This document shows, in pieces, positions 1 to 5,415 of a stretch of DNA of 6,472 nucleotides. The DNA is taken from the NCBI GenBank assembly GCA_030623425.1, contig JAUXMA010000094.1:1-6472 (forward strand). Reading direction: 5' to 3'. This DNA is from Rhodospirillaceae bacterium. Its GTDB lineage: Bacteria; Pseudomonadota; Alphaproteobacteria; Rhodospirillales; 2-02-FULL-58-16. The stretch's first letter is position 1. Each line of letters starts with the position of its first letter. The translations under genes were made by a program, and so were the position numbers. Under the pieces are notes generated by a model. That model did no database searches. It worked only from the letters and a program-made list of their open reading frames with translations, and was not told the origin of the DNA.

Positions 1-90
1 GAACTGCTGCGGCGGAGCGAGGACGAGGGCACGGACGTTTTTGAGCTGCTTCGGCAATCCATCAAAGCACAGGTTGCCTCTAAGCAGTGA
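1..90 (+). CDS. C-terminal end of an unassigned protein (5' partial)
   Basis: Frame 1 is open from the first base to a TGA at 88-90 and encodes 29 residues, beginning ELLRRSEDEG and ending KAQVASKQ. The tail is charged and helix-like: an acidic stretch, then an amphipathic segment (DVFELLRQSIKAQ), then a basic end. That is how many soluble proteins finish. I do not recognise the family. The last segment loosely recalls the closing helix of bacterial Ku end-binding proteins, but 29 residues cannot support a name. A GC-rich hairpin follows 26 bp after the stop. The gene points towards the RAYT relic and is convergent with the b561 gene. That this is real coding sequence rather than a chance open frame is inferred from its composition and the hairpin placement. 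Confidence 0.45.
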   Translation, partial: ELLRRSEDEGTDVFELLRQSIKAQVASKQ

Positions 91-116
91 GCGCCCAGGA
101 CAAATTGCCCCCGGCC

Positions 117-138
117 CCGGCCGGGATTTTCCGGCTGG
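117..138 (+). terminator. GC-rich hairpin after the first gene, possible terminator
   Basis: CCGGCCGG at 117-124 pairs with CCGGCTGG at 131-138, giving 8 pairs including one G-U, around the loop GATTTT. It lies 26 bp after the stop at 88-90. No T-run follows the stem, so intrinsic termination would be weak. It may instead be a 3'-protecting hairpin or simply GC-rich sequence. Confidence 0.3.
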
Positions 139-150
139 CCGTGAAGGTGT

Positions 151-197
151 CATGCCATGGGGTCAAGTCTCATGCCACATGCCATGGGGTCAAGTCT
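151..197 (+). repeat. 20-bp direct repeat at the left end of the RAYT relic
   Basis: CATGCCATGGGGTCAAGTCT occurs at 151-170 and again, identically, at 178-197 (period 27 bp). The 7 bp between them, CATGCCA, repeat the start of the unit, so this is a clean partial tandem duplication. Only the inner copy continues into the full 26-bp terminal arm. Confidence 0.85.
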
Positions 198-211
198 TGA
201 ATGTTGAATTT
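186..211 (+). repeat. Left arm of the 26-bp inverted repeat
   Basis: This 26-bp arm is the reverse complement of 326-351 with a single mismatch. Together the arms bound a 166-bp interval that contains the transposase remnant. In RNA the arms could form a long stem at the 3' ends of both convergent flanking genes. Confidence 0.85.
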
Positions 212-238
212 CCGTCCACCGCCCTCTATGCTTCCTCC

Positions 239-281
239 ATGGCACGGCCCTTGCGCTTCCCCCATGGCACAGCCCTTGCGC
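239..281 (+). repeat. 18-bp near-perfect direct repeat spanning the RAYT start codon
   Basis: ATGGCACGGCCCTTGCGC at 239-256 and ATGGCACAGCCCTTGCGC at 264-281 differ by one base (17 of 18) and are 25 bp apart. Both encode the opening MA[R/Q]PLR of a RAYT transposase, but only the second continues in frame with the family sequence. The first runs on as FPHG in a different frame. This is a local duplication of the gene start. Confidence 0.85.
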
Positions 282-347
282 ATCGAATATCCCGGCGCCG
301 TCTATCATCCGACGGCGCGCGGCAAAAATTCAATATTCAAGACTTGA
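264..347 (+). pseudogene. N-terminal remnant of a RAYT / Y1_Tnp (IS200-like) transposase
   Basis: The frame from ATG 264 reads MAQPLRIEYPGAVYHPTARG. This closely matches the conserved opening of REP-associated tyrosine transposases, which typically begin MARPLRIEYPGAxYHVTxRGN. After this point the frame reads KNSIFKT and hits TGA at 345-347, inside the right inverted repeat. The HUH motif (normally further in) and the catalytic tyrosine are both absent, so the product cannot be active. Full-length members are single-strand endonucleases that cut and rejoin DNA at palindromic REP-like units. The bases GCGCCGTC (295-302) and GACGGCGC (311-318) inside the remnant form an 8-bp stem. The family assignment is strong for the 20 residues present. 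Loss by internal deletion is inferred. Confidence 0.7.
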
Positions 348-351
348 CCCC
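326..351 (+). repeat. Right arm of the 26-bp inverted repeat
   Basis: This arm pairs with 186-211 (25 of 26). It overlaps the last codons and the stop of the transposase remnant and ends 27 bp before the b561 stop codon, which lies on the other strand. Confidence 0.85.
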
Positions 352-378
352 TTATTGTTAGACTTCTTATAGCCGGCG

Positions 379-873
379 TTATCGCTCCAACGCCATGATC
401 ACATGCAGGGCCAGCAAAGTGGCAAGCAAATACCACAGTCCGATATGTGCCACTTCCATGGCTTTCTGAAGGTCGTGGCTCCGTTCCGCCAGTCCAGTCA
501 CCACGGGAAAGCCAAAGGCCAGAACGTCACGGCCAACAGACCAGATGGCGCCGACGCCAGTCACAGTGATCAGAAGTGGCAGCCACCTCATCAGGACAAC
601 GACCACTTTGTACGCCGTAGTCCAACTTGGGACTTGATTGATTTTCTTCGTACTTCGACGGAACAAATGCCACGCAATACGCAAAACCACCACGCCGGTA
701 GCGATCCAGCTCCAGTCAATGTGTGGCACCGTCTGGCTGACATCCAACTCCTCACGCGAAAATAAGCCCTGGGGGTAGGCTTGCCAGACACTCATGGCAA
801 GGGTGAGGAACACAGTCCAATGCAGAGTCCTGGATATCTTGTGACGCGTGGTGGTTTTCTTCAATTTCATCAT
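379..873 (-). CDS. Cytochrome b561-family membrane protein, C-terminally short
   Basis: A predicted di-heme b-type cytochrome of the inner membrane (CybB / Ni,Fe-hydrogenase cytochrome b fold), which would pass electrons between quinol and a partner. The 164-residue protein has four hydrophobic segments at about 14-34, 52-71, 86-112 and 142-162. The histidines fit the family: H18 in RTLHW (helix 1), H51 before helix 2, and H143 and H157 in helix 4. The 14-residue gap between H143 and H157 equals the gap between the helix-4 histidines of E. coli CybB as I recall it. The protein stops at ALER just after H157, whereas family members usually continue about 15-20 residues (ALxHH...RMLP). Start choice: ATG 873 has AGGG 6 bases upstream. 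ATG 915 would add 14 residues (MPMRRRPPEAS...) but lacks a clear Shine-Dalgarno. The gene is less GC-rich than gyrA or ssb and has no redox partner nearby, so its substrate is unknown and recent acquisition is possible. Confidence 0.7.
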   Translation of the reverse strand: MMKLKKTTTRHKISRTLHWTVFLTLAMSVWQAYPQGLFSREELDVSQTVPHIDWSWIATGVVVLRIAWHLFRRSTKKINQVPSWTTAYKVVVVLMRWLPLLITVTGVGAIWSVGRDVLAFGFPVVTGLAERSHDLQKAMEVAHIGLWYLLATLLALHVIMALER

Positions 874-914
874 GTTTTGCCCTGATGCTTCCGGCGGCCG
901 TCGCCGCATTGGCA

Positions 915-940
915 TGTCCGTTTCGGAGACAGTACGGACA
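915..940. repeat. 7-bp inverted repeat upstream of the b561 gene
   Basis: TGTCCGT at 915-921 and ACGGACA at 934-940 are exact reverse complements 12 bp apart, starting 42 bp upstream of the chosen b561 start. It could be an operator or a leader hairpin. There is no further support, and it may be chance. Confidence 0.3.
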
Positions 941-946
941 AGTCGG

Positions 947-984
947 AAACAAGGGCAAAGCTATTTATGGCTAAGCCCTTGTTT
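947..984. terminator. Stem-loop after tRNA-Lys, likely bidirectional terminator
   Basis: AAACAAGGGC at 947-956 and GCCCTTGTTT at 975-984 form a perfect 10-bp stem. The loop region is 18 nt and can add a 3-bp inner stem (AGC / GCT). It begins 5 bp after the 3' end of the tRNA on the minus strand. Read on the minus strand, the end is CCCTTGTTTCC, a modest U-tract. Read on the plus strand it is followed by TTTTATTT, a better one. The obvious job is to end the tRNA-Lys transcript and insulate the b561 gene. The plus-strand direction would stop read-through from the accessory side. Confidence 0.6.
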
Positions 985-988
985 TATT

Positions 989-1064
989 TGGTAGGCGCTG
1001 CGGGATTCGAACCCACGACCCTCTGATTAAAAGTCAGATGCTCTACCACCTGAGCTAAGCGCCC
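989..1064 (-). tRNA. tRNA-Lys (anticodon TTT)
   Basis: Seventy-six bases, starting GGGCGCTTAGCTCAG and ending in an encoded CCA (989-991). The acceptor stem pairs GGGCGCT with AGCGCCT, the outermost pair being G-U. The D-arm carries AGCTCAG...GGTAGAGC. The anticodon stem CTGA/TCAG holds the loop ending ...TTTTAA with anticodon TTT, which reads AAA and AAG lysine codons. The T-arm has the standard GGTTCGAATCC. It lies 54 bp downstream of coaD and is followed by the stem-loop at 947-984. The lower-GC region with the b561 gene and the RAYT relic begins just past its 3' end. That is a position where integrating elements often sit, but I see no second copy of the tRNA 3' end in the window. Confidence 0.97.
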
Positions 1065-1093
1065 TTGAACAAATCCTGGAACCGTGGCCCTGG

Positions 1094-1122
1094 AAAATAG
1101 GGTCGCCGACGGGGCCGGTCAA
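1094..1122 (-). promoter_or_regulatory. sigma70-like promoter of tRNA-Lys
   Basis: On the minus strand TTGACC (1122-1117) is followed by exactly 17 bp and TATTTT (1099-1094). The -35 matches the consensus at 5 of 6 positions and the -10 at 4 of 6. Transcription would begin near 1087, about 22 nt before the mature tRNA. The -35 overlaps the stop codon of coaD (1119-1121), so the tRNA can be transcribed both alone and by read-through from coaD. Confidence 0.6.
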
Positions 1123-1646
1123 TCCCCTTGCGAGGCCGCTTTCAGGCCGCCGAAACGGCCCTCCAGCCGGCCGCGGACGGGCTCCGAAACGAAGGCGCCG
1201 ACATCGCCGCCCAGGGCCGCGATCTCCTTGACGAAACGCGACGAAATGAACTGGTGACGGTCCGAGGCCATGAGAAAGACCGTCTCCACATCCGGGTTCA
1301 GGCGGGCGTTCATGCCGGCCATCTGGAATTCGTATTCGAAGTCGGAGACGGCGCGCAACCCGCGGATGATCACCGAGGCGCCGACATGGCCGACGAAGTC
1401 GACGAGCAGCATGCCGAAAGAGGTGACTTCGATCTCGGCGCCGGCGCCGTCGCCGATGGCGGAGATTTCGTCACCGACCATGGCCAGCCGCTCTTGCAGG
1501 GAGAACAAGGGCTCCTTGCCGGCGTTGACGGCGACGGCGATGACCAGACGGTCGACCACCCTGGTCGCCCGCGTGATGATGTCGAGATGGCCATTGGTGA
1601 TGGGATCGAAGGTGCCCGGGTAGACTCCGGCACGCGGCGCGGTCAT
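1119..1646 (-). CDS. coaD: Phosphopantetheine adenylyltransferase (CoaD)
   Basis: A cytosolic nucleotidyltransferase that joins 4'-phosphopantetheine and ATP to give dephospho-CoA and pyrophosphate, the penultimate step of CoA synthesis. The 175 residues are slightly longer than the E. coli protein. Seen in order: the N-terminal strand GVYPGTFDPITNGH (7-20) with the adenylyltransferase T/HxGH motif as TNGH (17-20), IIRGLR (93-98), and the nucleotide-binding segment ISSRFVKEIA (134-143). Start: ATG 1646 is preferred, because GAAGG lies about 6 bases upstream. The in-frame TTG at 1652 would add only two residues. The gyrA stop is at 1649-1651, leaving 2 bp between the genes, and the Shine-Dalgarno lies inside the last gyrA codons. 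Co-transcription and translational coupling are therefore likely. No terminator is evident between coaD and the tRNA gene. Confidence 0.97.
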   Translation of the reverse strand: MTAPRAGVYPGTFDPITNGHLDIITRATRVVDRLVIAVAVNAGKEPLFSLQERLAMVGDEISAIGDGAGAEIEVTSFGMLLVDFVGHVGASVIIRGLRAVSDFEYEFQMAGMNARLNPDVETVFLMASDRHQFISSRFVKEIAALGGDVGAFVSEPVRGRLEGRFGGLKAASQGD

Positions 1647-1648
1647 CG

Positions 1649-4477
1649 TCAACCTTCTTCCCCGCCGGCGGCACTCGTTGCTTGCTGGCCGTCGTCCCCG
1701 GCTTCGCTCTCGGCGTCGTCCCCGGCTTCGCTCTCGGCGTCGTCCCCGGCGTTGGTCCCGTCATCCACGTCCCTGATGCGGGTCACCGAAACCACGTGCT
1801 CGCCGCTGGCCATCTTGAACAAGGTCACCCCCCTGGTCGTGCGGCCCATGAAGCTGATGTCCTTGACGGGCACGCGGATGAGTTGGCCGCTGTCGGAAAC
1901 CATGACCAGCTGGTCGGTGTCGATGACCGGAAACGAGACGACGACGGTGACGGTGGCGTCGTCGCCACGCTTGAGATCCATGCTGGCGATGCCCTTGCCG
2001 CCGCGTCTGGAAACCCGGTATTCATAGGCCGATGAACGCTTACCGAAACCGTCCTCGGAGACGGTGAGGATGAATTCCTCCTCGGCGGTCATGCCGATGA
2101 ACGCCGGTTCGTCGAGTCGCGCCGCCAGTCTTTCGTCACGGGCCTTGTCCTCGGCCTTGTCGGTATAGTCGCTGCCGGCCAGCCGCCGCCTGGCGCCGAC
2201 CGACTGCAAGTAAGCCTCGCGCTCGGCGACCTCGGCGTCGACATGTTTGAGCGCCGACATGCCAATGACCTCGTCGCCGCTTGCCAATCTGATTCCGCGC
2301 ACGCCGACCGAGGCGCGGCCGACGAACAGGCGAACGTCGGTGAGCGGGAAACGGATGCACTTGCCTTTGCGCGTCGTCAGCAGCACGTCGTCGTCCAAGG
2401 TGCACGTGCGGACACGGACCAAGCGGTCGTTTTCTTTCAATTTCATGGCGATCTTGCCGTTGGCCATGACGTTGGTGAAATCACTGAGGCGGTTCCGCCT
2501 GACGGCGCCCGAGGCGGTGGCGAACATGACGAAAAGATCGCCCCAGCTCTCCTCGTCCTCGGGCAGCGGCATGAGGGTGGTGATGGTTTCGCCCATGTCG
2601 AGGGGCAGCAGATTGATCATCGCCTTGCCGCGCGCCTGCGGCGAGCCTTCCGGCAGCCTGAAGACCTTCAACTTGTAAACTATCCCGGTGGTGGAGAAGA
2701 ACAGAACCGGGGTGTGGGTATTGACGACGAAGACCTGGCTGACGAAGTCCTCGTCGCGCGTGCTCATGCCGGCGCGGCCCCTGCCGCCGCGCCGTTGCGA
2801 GCGGTAGGTGGAAAGCGCCACCCGCTTGATGTAGCCGGTGTTGGTGACGGTGACGACCATGTCCTCGCGCTGGATCAGGTCCTCGATATCCTGGTCGAAC
2901 TCGCCTTCCACCAGTTGCGTCCGCCGGGGCGTGGCGAATTTCTCCTTGATTTCCCGCAGTTCCGCCCGCAGCAGGTCGAGAAGTTCGTCCCGCGACCCGA
3001 GAACGTTCAGATACGTCTCGATCTCCTTGCCCAGTTGCCTCAGGTCGGCGGCGATTTTTTCGCGCTCGAGCCCGGTCAGCCGGTGCAGGCGCAACTCGAG
3101 AATGGCCTTGGCCTGGGATTCCGAAAGCCGGTAGCAACTCTCGACGACCCGGTGCCCGGGTTCGTCGAGGAGCTCGATCAAAGGCGCCACATCGCCGGCC
3201 GGCCAGGCCCGCTCCATCAGTTGGGCCCTGGCGGCGGACGGGTCCCGAGCCGCCCGGATCAGCGCGATCACCTCGTCCAGGTTGACGACGGCGACGGCAA
3301 GACCCGCCAACACATGGGCCTTGGTCCGCGCCTTCGTCAGCTCGAAAATGGTCCGCCGGCGGATGACCTCTTCGCGAAAGGCGACGAAGGCGGCGATGAT
3401 TTCCTTCAGGGTCATCGTTCCCGGCCGGCCGCCGTCGATGGCCAGCATGTTGACGCCGAAGCTGGTCTGCAAGGGCGAATGCCGGTAAAGCTGGTTCAGC
3501 ACCACTTCGACCTCGGCGTCGCGTTTGATTTCGATGACCACGCGGACGCCGTCGCGATCGGATTCGTCGCGCAGGTCGGCGATGCCCTCGATCCTTTTGT
3601 CGCGCACGGTATCGGCCATGATCTCGATCATCCGCGCCTTGTTCACTTGATAGGGGATTTCGTGGACGATGATGGCCTGGCGATCCTTGCCTCTTTCCTC
3701 GATGGTGGTGCGCCCGCGCATGACCACCGAGCCGCGGCCGGTAAGGTAAGCCTGAACGATCCCCTGGCGGCCCAAAATGAGGGCGCCGGTGGGAAAATCC
3801 GGTCCCTGGACATGTTCCATCAACTGCTCGACGGTGGTTTCGGGATCGTCGATCAGGGCCAGACAGGCGTCGATGACCTCGCCCAGGTTGTGCGGCGGAA
3901 TGTTGGTGGCCATGCCGACGGCGATGCCGCCGGCGCCGTTGACCAACAGGTTGGGAAAGCGCGCCGGCAAGACCGACGGTTCCGTCGCCGTGTCGTCGTA
4001 GTTGGGTTGGAAATCGACGGTGTCCTTGTCGATATCCTCGATCAGCGCATGCGCCGAATGGGCCAGGCGGGCCTCGGTATAGCGCATGGCCGCCGCCCGG
4101 TCGCCGTCCATGGAGCCGAAATTGCCCTGTCCGTCGATCAGCGGCAAACGCAAGGCGAAATCCTGCGCCATGCGCACCATGGCGTCGTAGATGGCCTGAT
4201 CGCCGTGGGGATGGTACTTGCCCATGACGTCGCCGACGATGCGCGCCGATTTGCGATACGGTTTGCCGGCCACGTAACCGCTCTCGTTCATGGCATGGAG
4301 GATTCGCCGGTGCACGGGCTTCAACCCGTCGCGCACGTCCGGCAGGGCCCGGCTGATGATCACGCTCATCGCGTAATCGAGATACGAACTCTTCATCTCC
4401 TCTTCGAGGACGACCGGAGTGGTGTCGAAGCGGGGAGGCTCTGGCGGCGCCGGCGCCGTGTCGGAAGGAGTCGTCAA
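1649..4477 (-). CDS. gyrA: DNA gyrase subunit A
   Basis: The breakage-reunion subunit of DNA gyrase, which with GyrB introduces negative supercoils. The 942 residues start with [16 protein letters not shown] (about 25-40) and the winged-helix region. The catalytic tyrosine is Y133 in [11 protein letters not shown]. The coiled-coil and tower regions span about 360-500. The GyrA box QRRGGRG is at 561-567, which distinguishes it from ParC. The six-bladed C-terminal domain follows, with a charged insertion at about 747-798 of the kind known in alphaproteobacterial GyrA. The quinolone pocket reads [11 protein letters not shown], so the E. coli Ser83 position is Gln (Q94) while the Asp87 position keeps Asp (D98). 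The C-terminal tail (about 903-942) is acidic and repetitive. Start: the only in-frame choice that includes the full N-terminus is TTG 4477, with a weak GAGAT upstream. No in-frame ATG exists before the stop at 4484-4486, and ATG at codon 28 would cut into conserved sequence. Confidence 0.97.
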   Translation of the reverse strand: MTTPSDTAPAPPEPPRFDTTPVVLEEEMKSSYLDYAMSVIISRALPDVRDGLKPVHRRILHAMNESGYVAGKPYRKSARIVGDVMGKYHPHGDQAIYDAMVRMAQDFALRLPLIDGQGNFGSMDGDRAAAMRYTEARLAHSAHALIEDIDKDTVDFQPNYDDTATEPSVLPARFPNLLVNGAGGIAVGMATNIPPHNLGEVIDACLALIDDPETTVEQLMEHVQGPDFPTGALILGRQGIVQAYLTGRGSVVMRGRTTIEERGKDRQAIIVHEIPYQVNKARMIEIMADTVRDKRIEGIADLRDESDRDGVRVVIEIKRDAEVEVVLNQLYRHSPLQTSFGVNMLAIDGGRPGTMTLKEIIAAFVAFREEVIRRRTIFELTKARTKAHVLAGLAVAVVNLDEVIALIRAARDPSAARAQLMERAWPAGDVAPLIELLDEPGHRVVESCYRLSESQAKAILELRLHRLTGLEREKIAADLRQLGKEIETYLNVLGSRDELLDLLRAELREIKEKFATPRRTQLVEGEFDQDIEDLIQREDMVVTVTNTGYIKRVALSTYRSQRRGGRGRAGMSTRDEDFVSQVFVVNTHTPVLFFSTTGIVYKLKVFRLPEGSPQARGKAMINLLPLDMGETITTLMPLPEDEESWGDLFVMFATASGAVRRNRLSDFTNVMANGKIAMKLKENDRLVRVRTCTLDDDVLLTTRKGKCIRFPLTDVRLFVGRASVGVRGIRLASGDEVIGMSALKHVDAEVAEREAYLQSVGARRRLAGSDYTDKAEDKARDERLAARLDEPAFIGMTAEEEFILTVSEDGFGKRSSAYEYRVSRRGGKGIASMDLKRGDDATVTVVVSFPVIDTDQLVMVSDSGQLIRVPVKDISFMGRTTRGVTLFKMASGEHVVSVTRIRDVDDGTNAGDDAESEAGDDAESEAGDDGQQATSAAGGEEG
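1691..1750 (-). repeat. 24-bp tandem repeat in the gyrA 3' end
   Basis: On the plus strand a 24-bp unit beginning GTCGTCCCCGGCTTCGCTCT occurs at 1691-1714 and 1715-1738, identically, and its first 12 bp recur at 1739-1750. The period is a multiple of three, so the repeats add 8 residues each (GDDAESEA twice, then GDD again) to the acidic tail without shifting the frame. Identical codons between copies point to recent expansion by slippage. Confidence 0.9.
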
Positions 4478-4489
4478 GTGGATTTATCT

Positions 4490-4503
4490 CTATTGATCAA
4501 TAG
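4490..4503. promoter_or_regulatory. 14-bp perfect palindrome upstream of gyrA
   Basis: CTATTGATCAATAG is its own reverse complement and lies 12 bp upstream of the gyrA TTG start, in a short AT-rich stretch within GC-rich sequence. It could be an operator for a dimeric regulator. In the mRNA it could fold as a 5-bp hairpin with a GATC loop next to the ribosome site. Which, if either, is true cannot be told from the sequence. Confidence 0.4.
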
Positions 4504-4509
4504 CATAAA

Positions 4510-4544
4510 CGGACCCAGCGGGGTCCGCTTCGCAACGGGGTCCG
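4510..4544 (-). promoter_or_regulatory. Hairpin with a duplicated arm in the gyrA leader
   Basis: CGGACCC (4510-4516) pairs with GGGTCCG (4521-4527) around a 4-nt loop, giving a 7-bp stem. GGGGTCCG occurs a second time at 4537-4544, so the same CGGACCC arm can pair with either copy. On the minus strand the stem is followed by TTTATGC, too weak for a convincing terminator. It sits 33 bp upstream of the gyrA start and would be in its leader if transcription starts near 4550. No gyrA promoter stands out: the best candidate is TTCGGT, 17 bp, TATGCT (4559-4564), which is poor. Confidence 0.3.
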
Positions 4545-4623
4545 AGCCGCAAGAAACTAGCATATCCGGCATCCGCGGACAACCGAATGACGGGACGATT
4601 TCGGAGACCGGTTCCACCCCCGG

Positions 4624-4654
4624 AAATAGAGAAGGCGGCGTCTTTCACCGCCTT
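4624..4654 (-). terminator. Intrinsic terminator of ssb
   Basis: Ten bases after the ssb stop, on the minus strand, AAGGCGGTG pairs with CGCCGCCTT around the loop AAAGA. The stem has 9 pairs, one of them G-U, and is followed by CTCTATTT. Stem, tight loop and U-rich tail fit a rho-independent terminator, which suggests gyrA is transcribed separately from ssb. Confidence 0.65.
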
Positions 4655-4663
4655 TGCCGGCGC

Positions 4664-5176
4664 TCAGAACGGGATTTCGTCGTCGAGATCGCCGCCGGCC
4701 GCCGCGCCGCCGGTGGAGTCGTCCGCCGCGCCGCCGCCGGACCCGCCGCCGCCGGACTCGCCGCCAGCGGACTCGGAGCCGTTCCAGGCGGGCTCGCCGG
4801 GAGGCGTGTAATCGCCGCCGCCGCCCTTGCTGTCGAGCATGGTCAGCTCGCCGCGAAAGCGCTGCAGGACCACTTCCGTCGAATAGCGCTCGTTGCCGTC
4901 GTTGCCGGTCCATTTGCGGGTCTGCAAGGCGCCTTCGACATAGACCTTGGCACCCTTGCGCAGGTACTGTTCGGCGATACCCGCCAAATGTTCGCTGAAG
5001 ATGACGACCCGGTGCCATTCGGTCTTTTCGCGCCTCTCGCCGGTCTGCTTGTCTTTCCAGGAATCCGACGTGGCGAGGGAGAAGTTGACGATCTTGGCGC
5101 CGTCCTGAGAGTAGCGGACCTCGGGATCGCGCCCGAGGTTGCCGACGAGAATAACCTTGTTAACGGAACCAGCCAT
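4664..5176 (-). CDS. ssb: Single-stranded DNA-binding protein
   Basis: SSB coats single-stranded DNA in replication, recombination and repair and recruits partner enzymes through its C-terminal tip. The 170 residues have the OB-fold at about 1-112, opening [21 protein letters not shown]. The stacking aromatics of the E. coli protein are kept as W40, W54, F60 and W89. The linker (about 117-162) is rich in Gly and Ser, with runs such as SGGGGSGGG. The protein ends in DLDDEIPF, the acidic tip that binds repair and replication proteins. ATG 5176 has AGGAA almost touching it and GAAGGG 8 bases upstream, the latter being the better-spaced Shine-Dalgarno. The gene is divergent from uvrA, as in many alphaproteobacteria, and has its own terminator. 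Confidence 0.97.
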   Translation of the reverse strand: MAGSVNKVILVGNLGRDPEVRYSQDGAKIVNFSLATSDSWKDKQTGERREKTEWHRVVIFSEHLAGIAEQYLRKGAKVYVEGALQTRKWTGNDGNERYSTEVVLQRFRGELTMLDSKGGGGDYTPPGEPAWNGSESAGGESGGGGSGGGAADDSTGGAAAGGDLDDEIPF

Positions 5177-5180
5177 TTCC

Positions 5181-5212
5181 TGAACCCTTCAAAATCCGAA
5201 CCCTTGAAAACC
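5181..5212. repeat. Two tandem 16-bp repeats upstream of ssb
   Basis: TGAACCCTTCAAAATC (5181-5196) is followed directly by CGAACCCTTGAAAACC (5197-5212). They match at 13 of 16 positions, with the core GAACCCTT identical. The inner edge is 4 bp from the ssb start codon, and the array includes the ssb Shine-Dalgarno region. A protein-binding direct repeat or a duplicated leader segment are both possible. GAAC here recurs at 16 bp, not 11, so it is not a standard alphaproteobacterial LexA box. Confidence 0.5.
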
Positions 5213-5348
5213 TCGACAAAGTCCGCTCGCCGCGCGGCATGGCTTCTCCTCCCGATTGGCCGGGATTTTACCCGCAAACCCGGCTTCGACGCCATCCCGC
5301 TGGCGGAGATAACTGGGGATAAAACGGATCGCCGCCGCTTTTGCGTTG

Positions 5349-5377
5349 ATGATAGCACTTTGCCGTTTCCAGGGCAA
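5349..5377 (-). promoter_or_regulatory. sigma70-like promoter of ssb
   Basis: On the minus strand TTGCCC (5377-5372), a 17-bp spacer and TATCAT (5354-5349) match the consensus at 4 of 6 and 5 of 6 positions. Start of transcription is expected near 5342, leaving a leader of about 165 nt before the ssb ATG. The LexA box at 5378-5392 touches the upstream edge of the -35, a position from which LexA could hinder polymerase. Confidence 0.6.
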
Positions 5378-5392
5378 GAACATTTGGCGAAC
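5378..5392. promoter_or_regulatory. LexA (SOS) box of the alphaproteobacterial type
   Basis: GAACATTTGGCGAAC is an exact match to GAAC-N7-GAAC (GTTC-N7-GTTC on the other strand), the direct-repeat operator bound by LexA in alphaproteobacteria. It lies between the divergent ssb and uvrA genes, abuts the -35 of the ssb promoter and is 23 bp upstream of the -35 of the uvrA promoter. uvrA is a classic SOS target. Control of both genes from this one site is inferred. Confidence 0.85.
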
Positions 5393-5415
5393 ATTGCCTG
5401 GGAACGCGGCCTCCC

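Larger units (their letters stand above)
151..351 (+). mobile_element. RAYT-associated element relic (MITE-like, internally deleted)
   Basis: A short element with a long inverted repeat. The left arm, 186-211, begins GGGGTCAAGTCTTGAA. The right arm, 326-351, ends TTCAAGACTTGACCCC. The arms match at 25 of 26 positions when one is inverted. Between them is the start of a RAYT transposase gene (ATG at 264), which runs only about 20 recognisable codons before meeting the right arm. A second copy of the outer left sequence lies at 151-170. Intact RAYT genes run well over 100 codons, so nearly all of the gene is missing. What remains looks like two ends of a once larger element joined together, in other words a non-autonomous derivative. 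This matches the known behaviour of RAYT elements, which leave behind small palindromic units that the full transposase may act on in trans. The relic sits between two convergent genes, 31 bp beyond the b561 stop. Confidence 0.65.

Noticed and set aside
41..361. 106-codon plus-strand open frame across the RAYT relic
   Set aside because: It starts at a TTG inside the upstream gene and reads the first repeat copy of the RAYT start out of family frame. The true remnant is the frame from 264.
375..394. 6-bp stem GGCGTT/AACGCC at the b561 stop as a terminator
   Set aside because: The stem overlaps the coding end and no T-run follows on either strand.
1128..2027. 299-codon plus-strand open frame over coaD and the gyrA end
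   Set aside because: It is antisense to coaD and gyrA, with low-complexity Ser/Pro/Ala repeats coming from the 24-bp tandem repeat read in another frame.
5182..5201. GAAC pair near the ssb start as a second SOS box
   Set aside because: The two GAAC sequences are 12 bp apart, not 7, so they do not fit the LexA operator. They belong to the 16-bp repeat.
5189..5383. 64-codon minus-strand frame in the ssb leader
   Set aside because: It starts upstream of the mapped-by-motif ssb transcription start and overlaps the promoter and SOS box, with no Shine-Dalgarno or family similarity.
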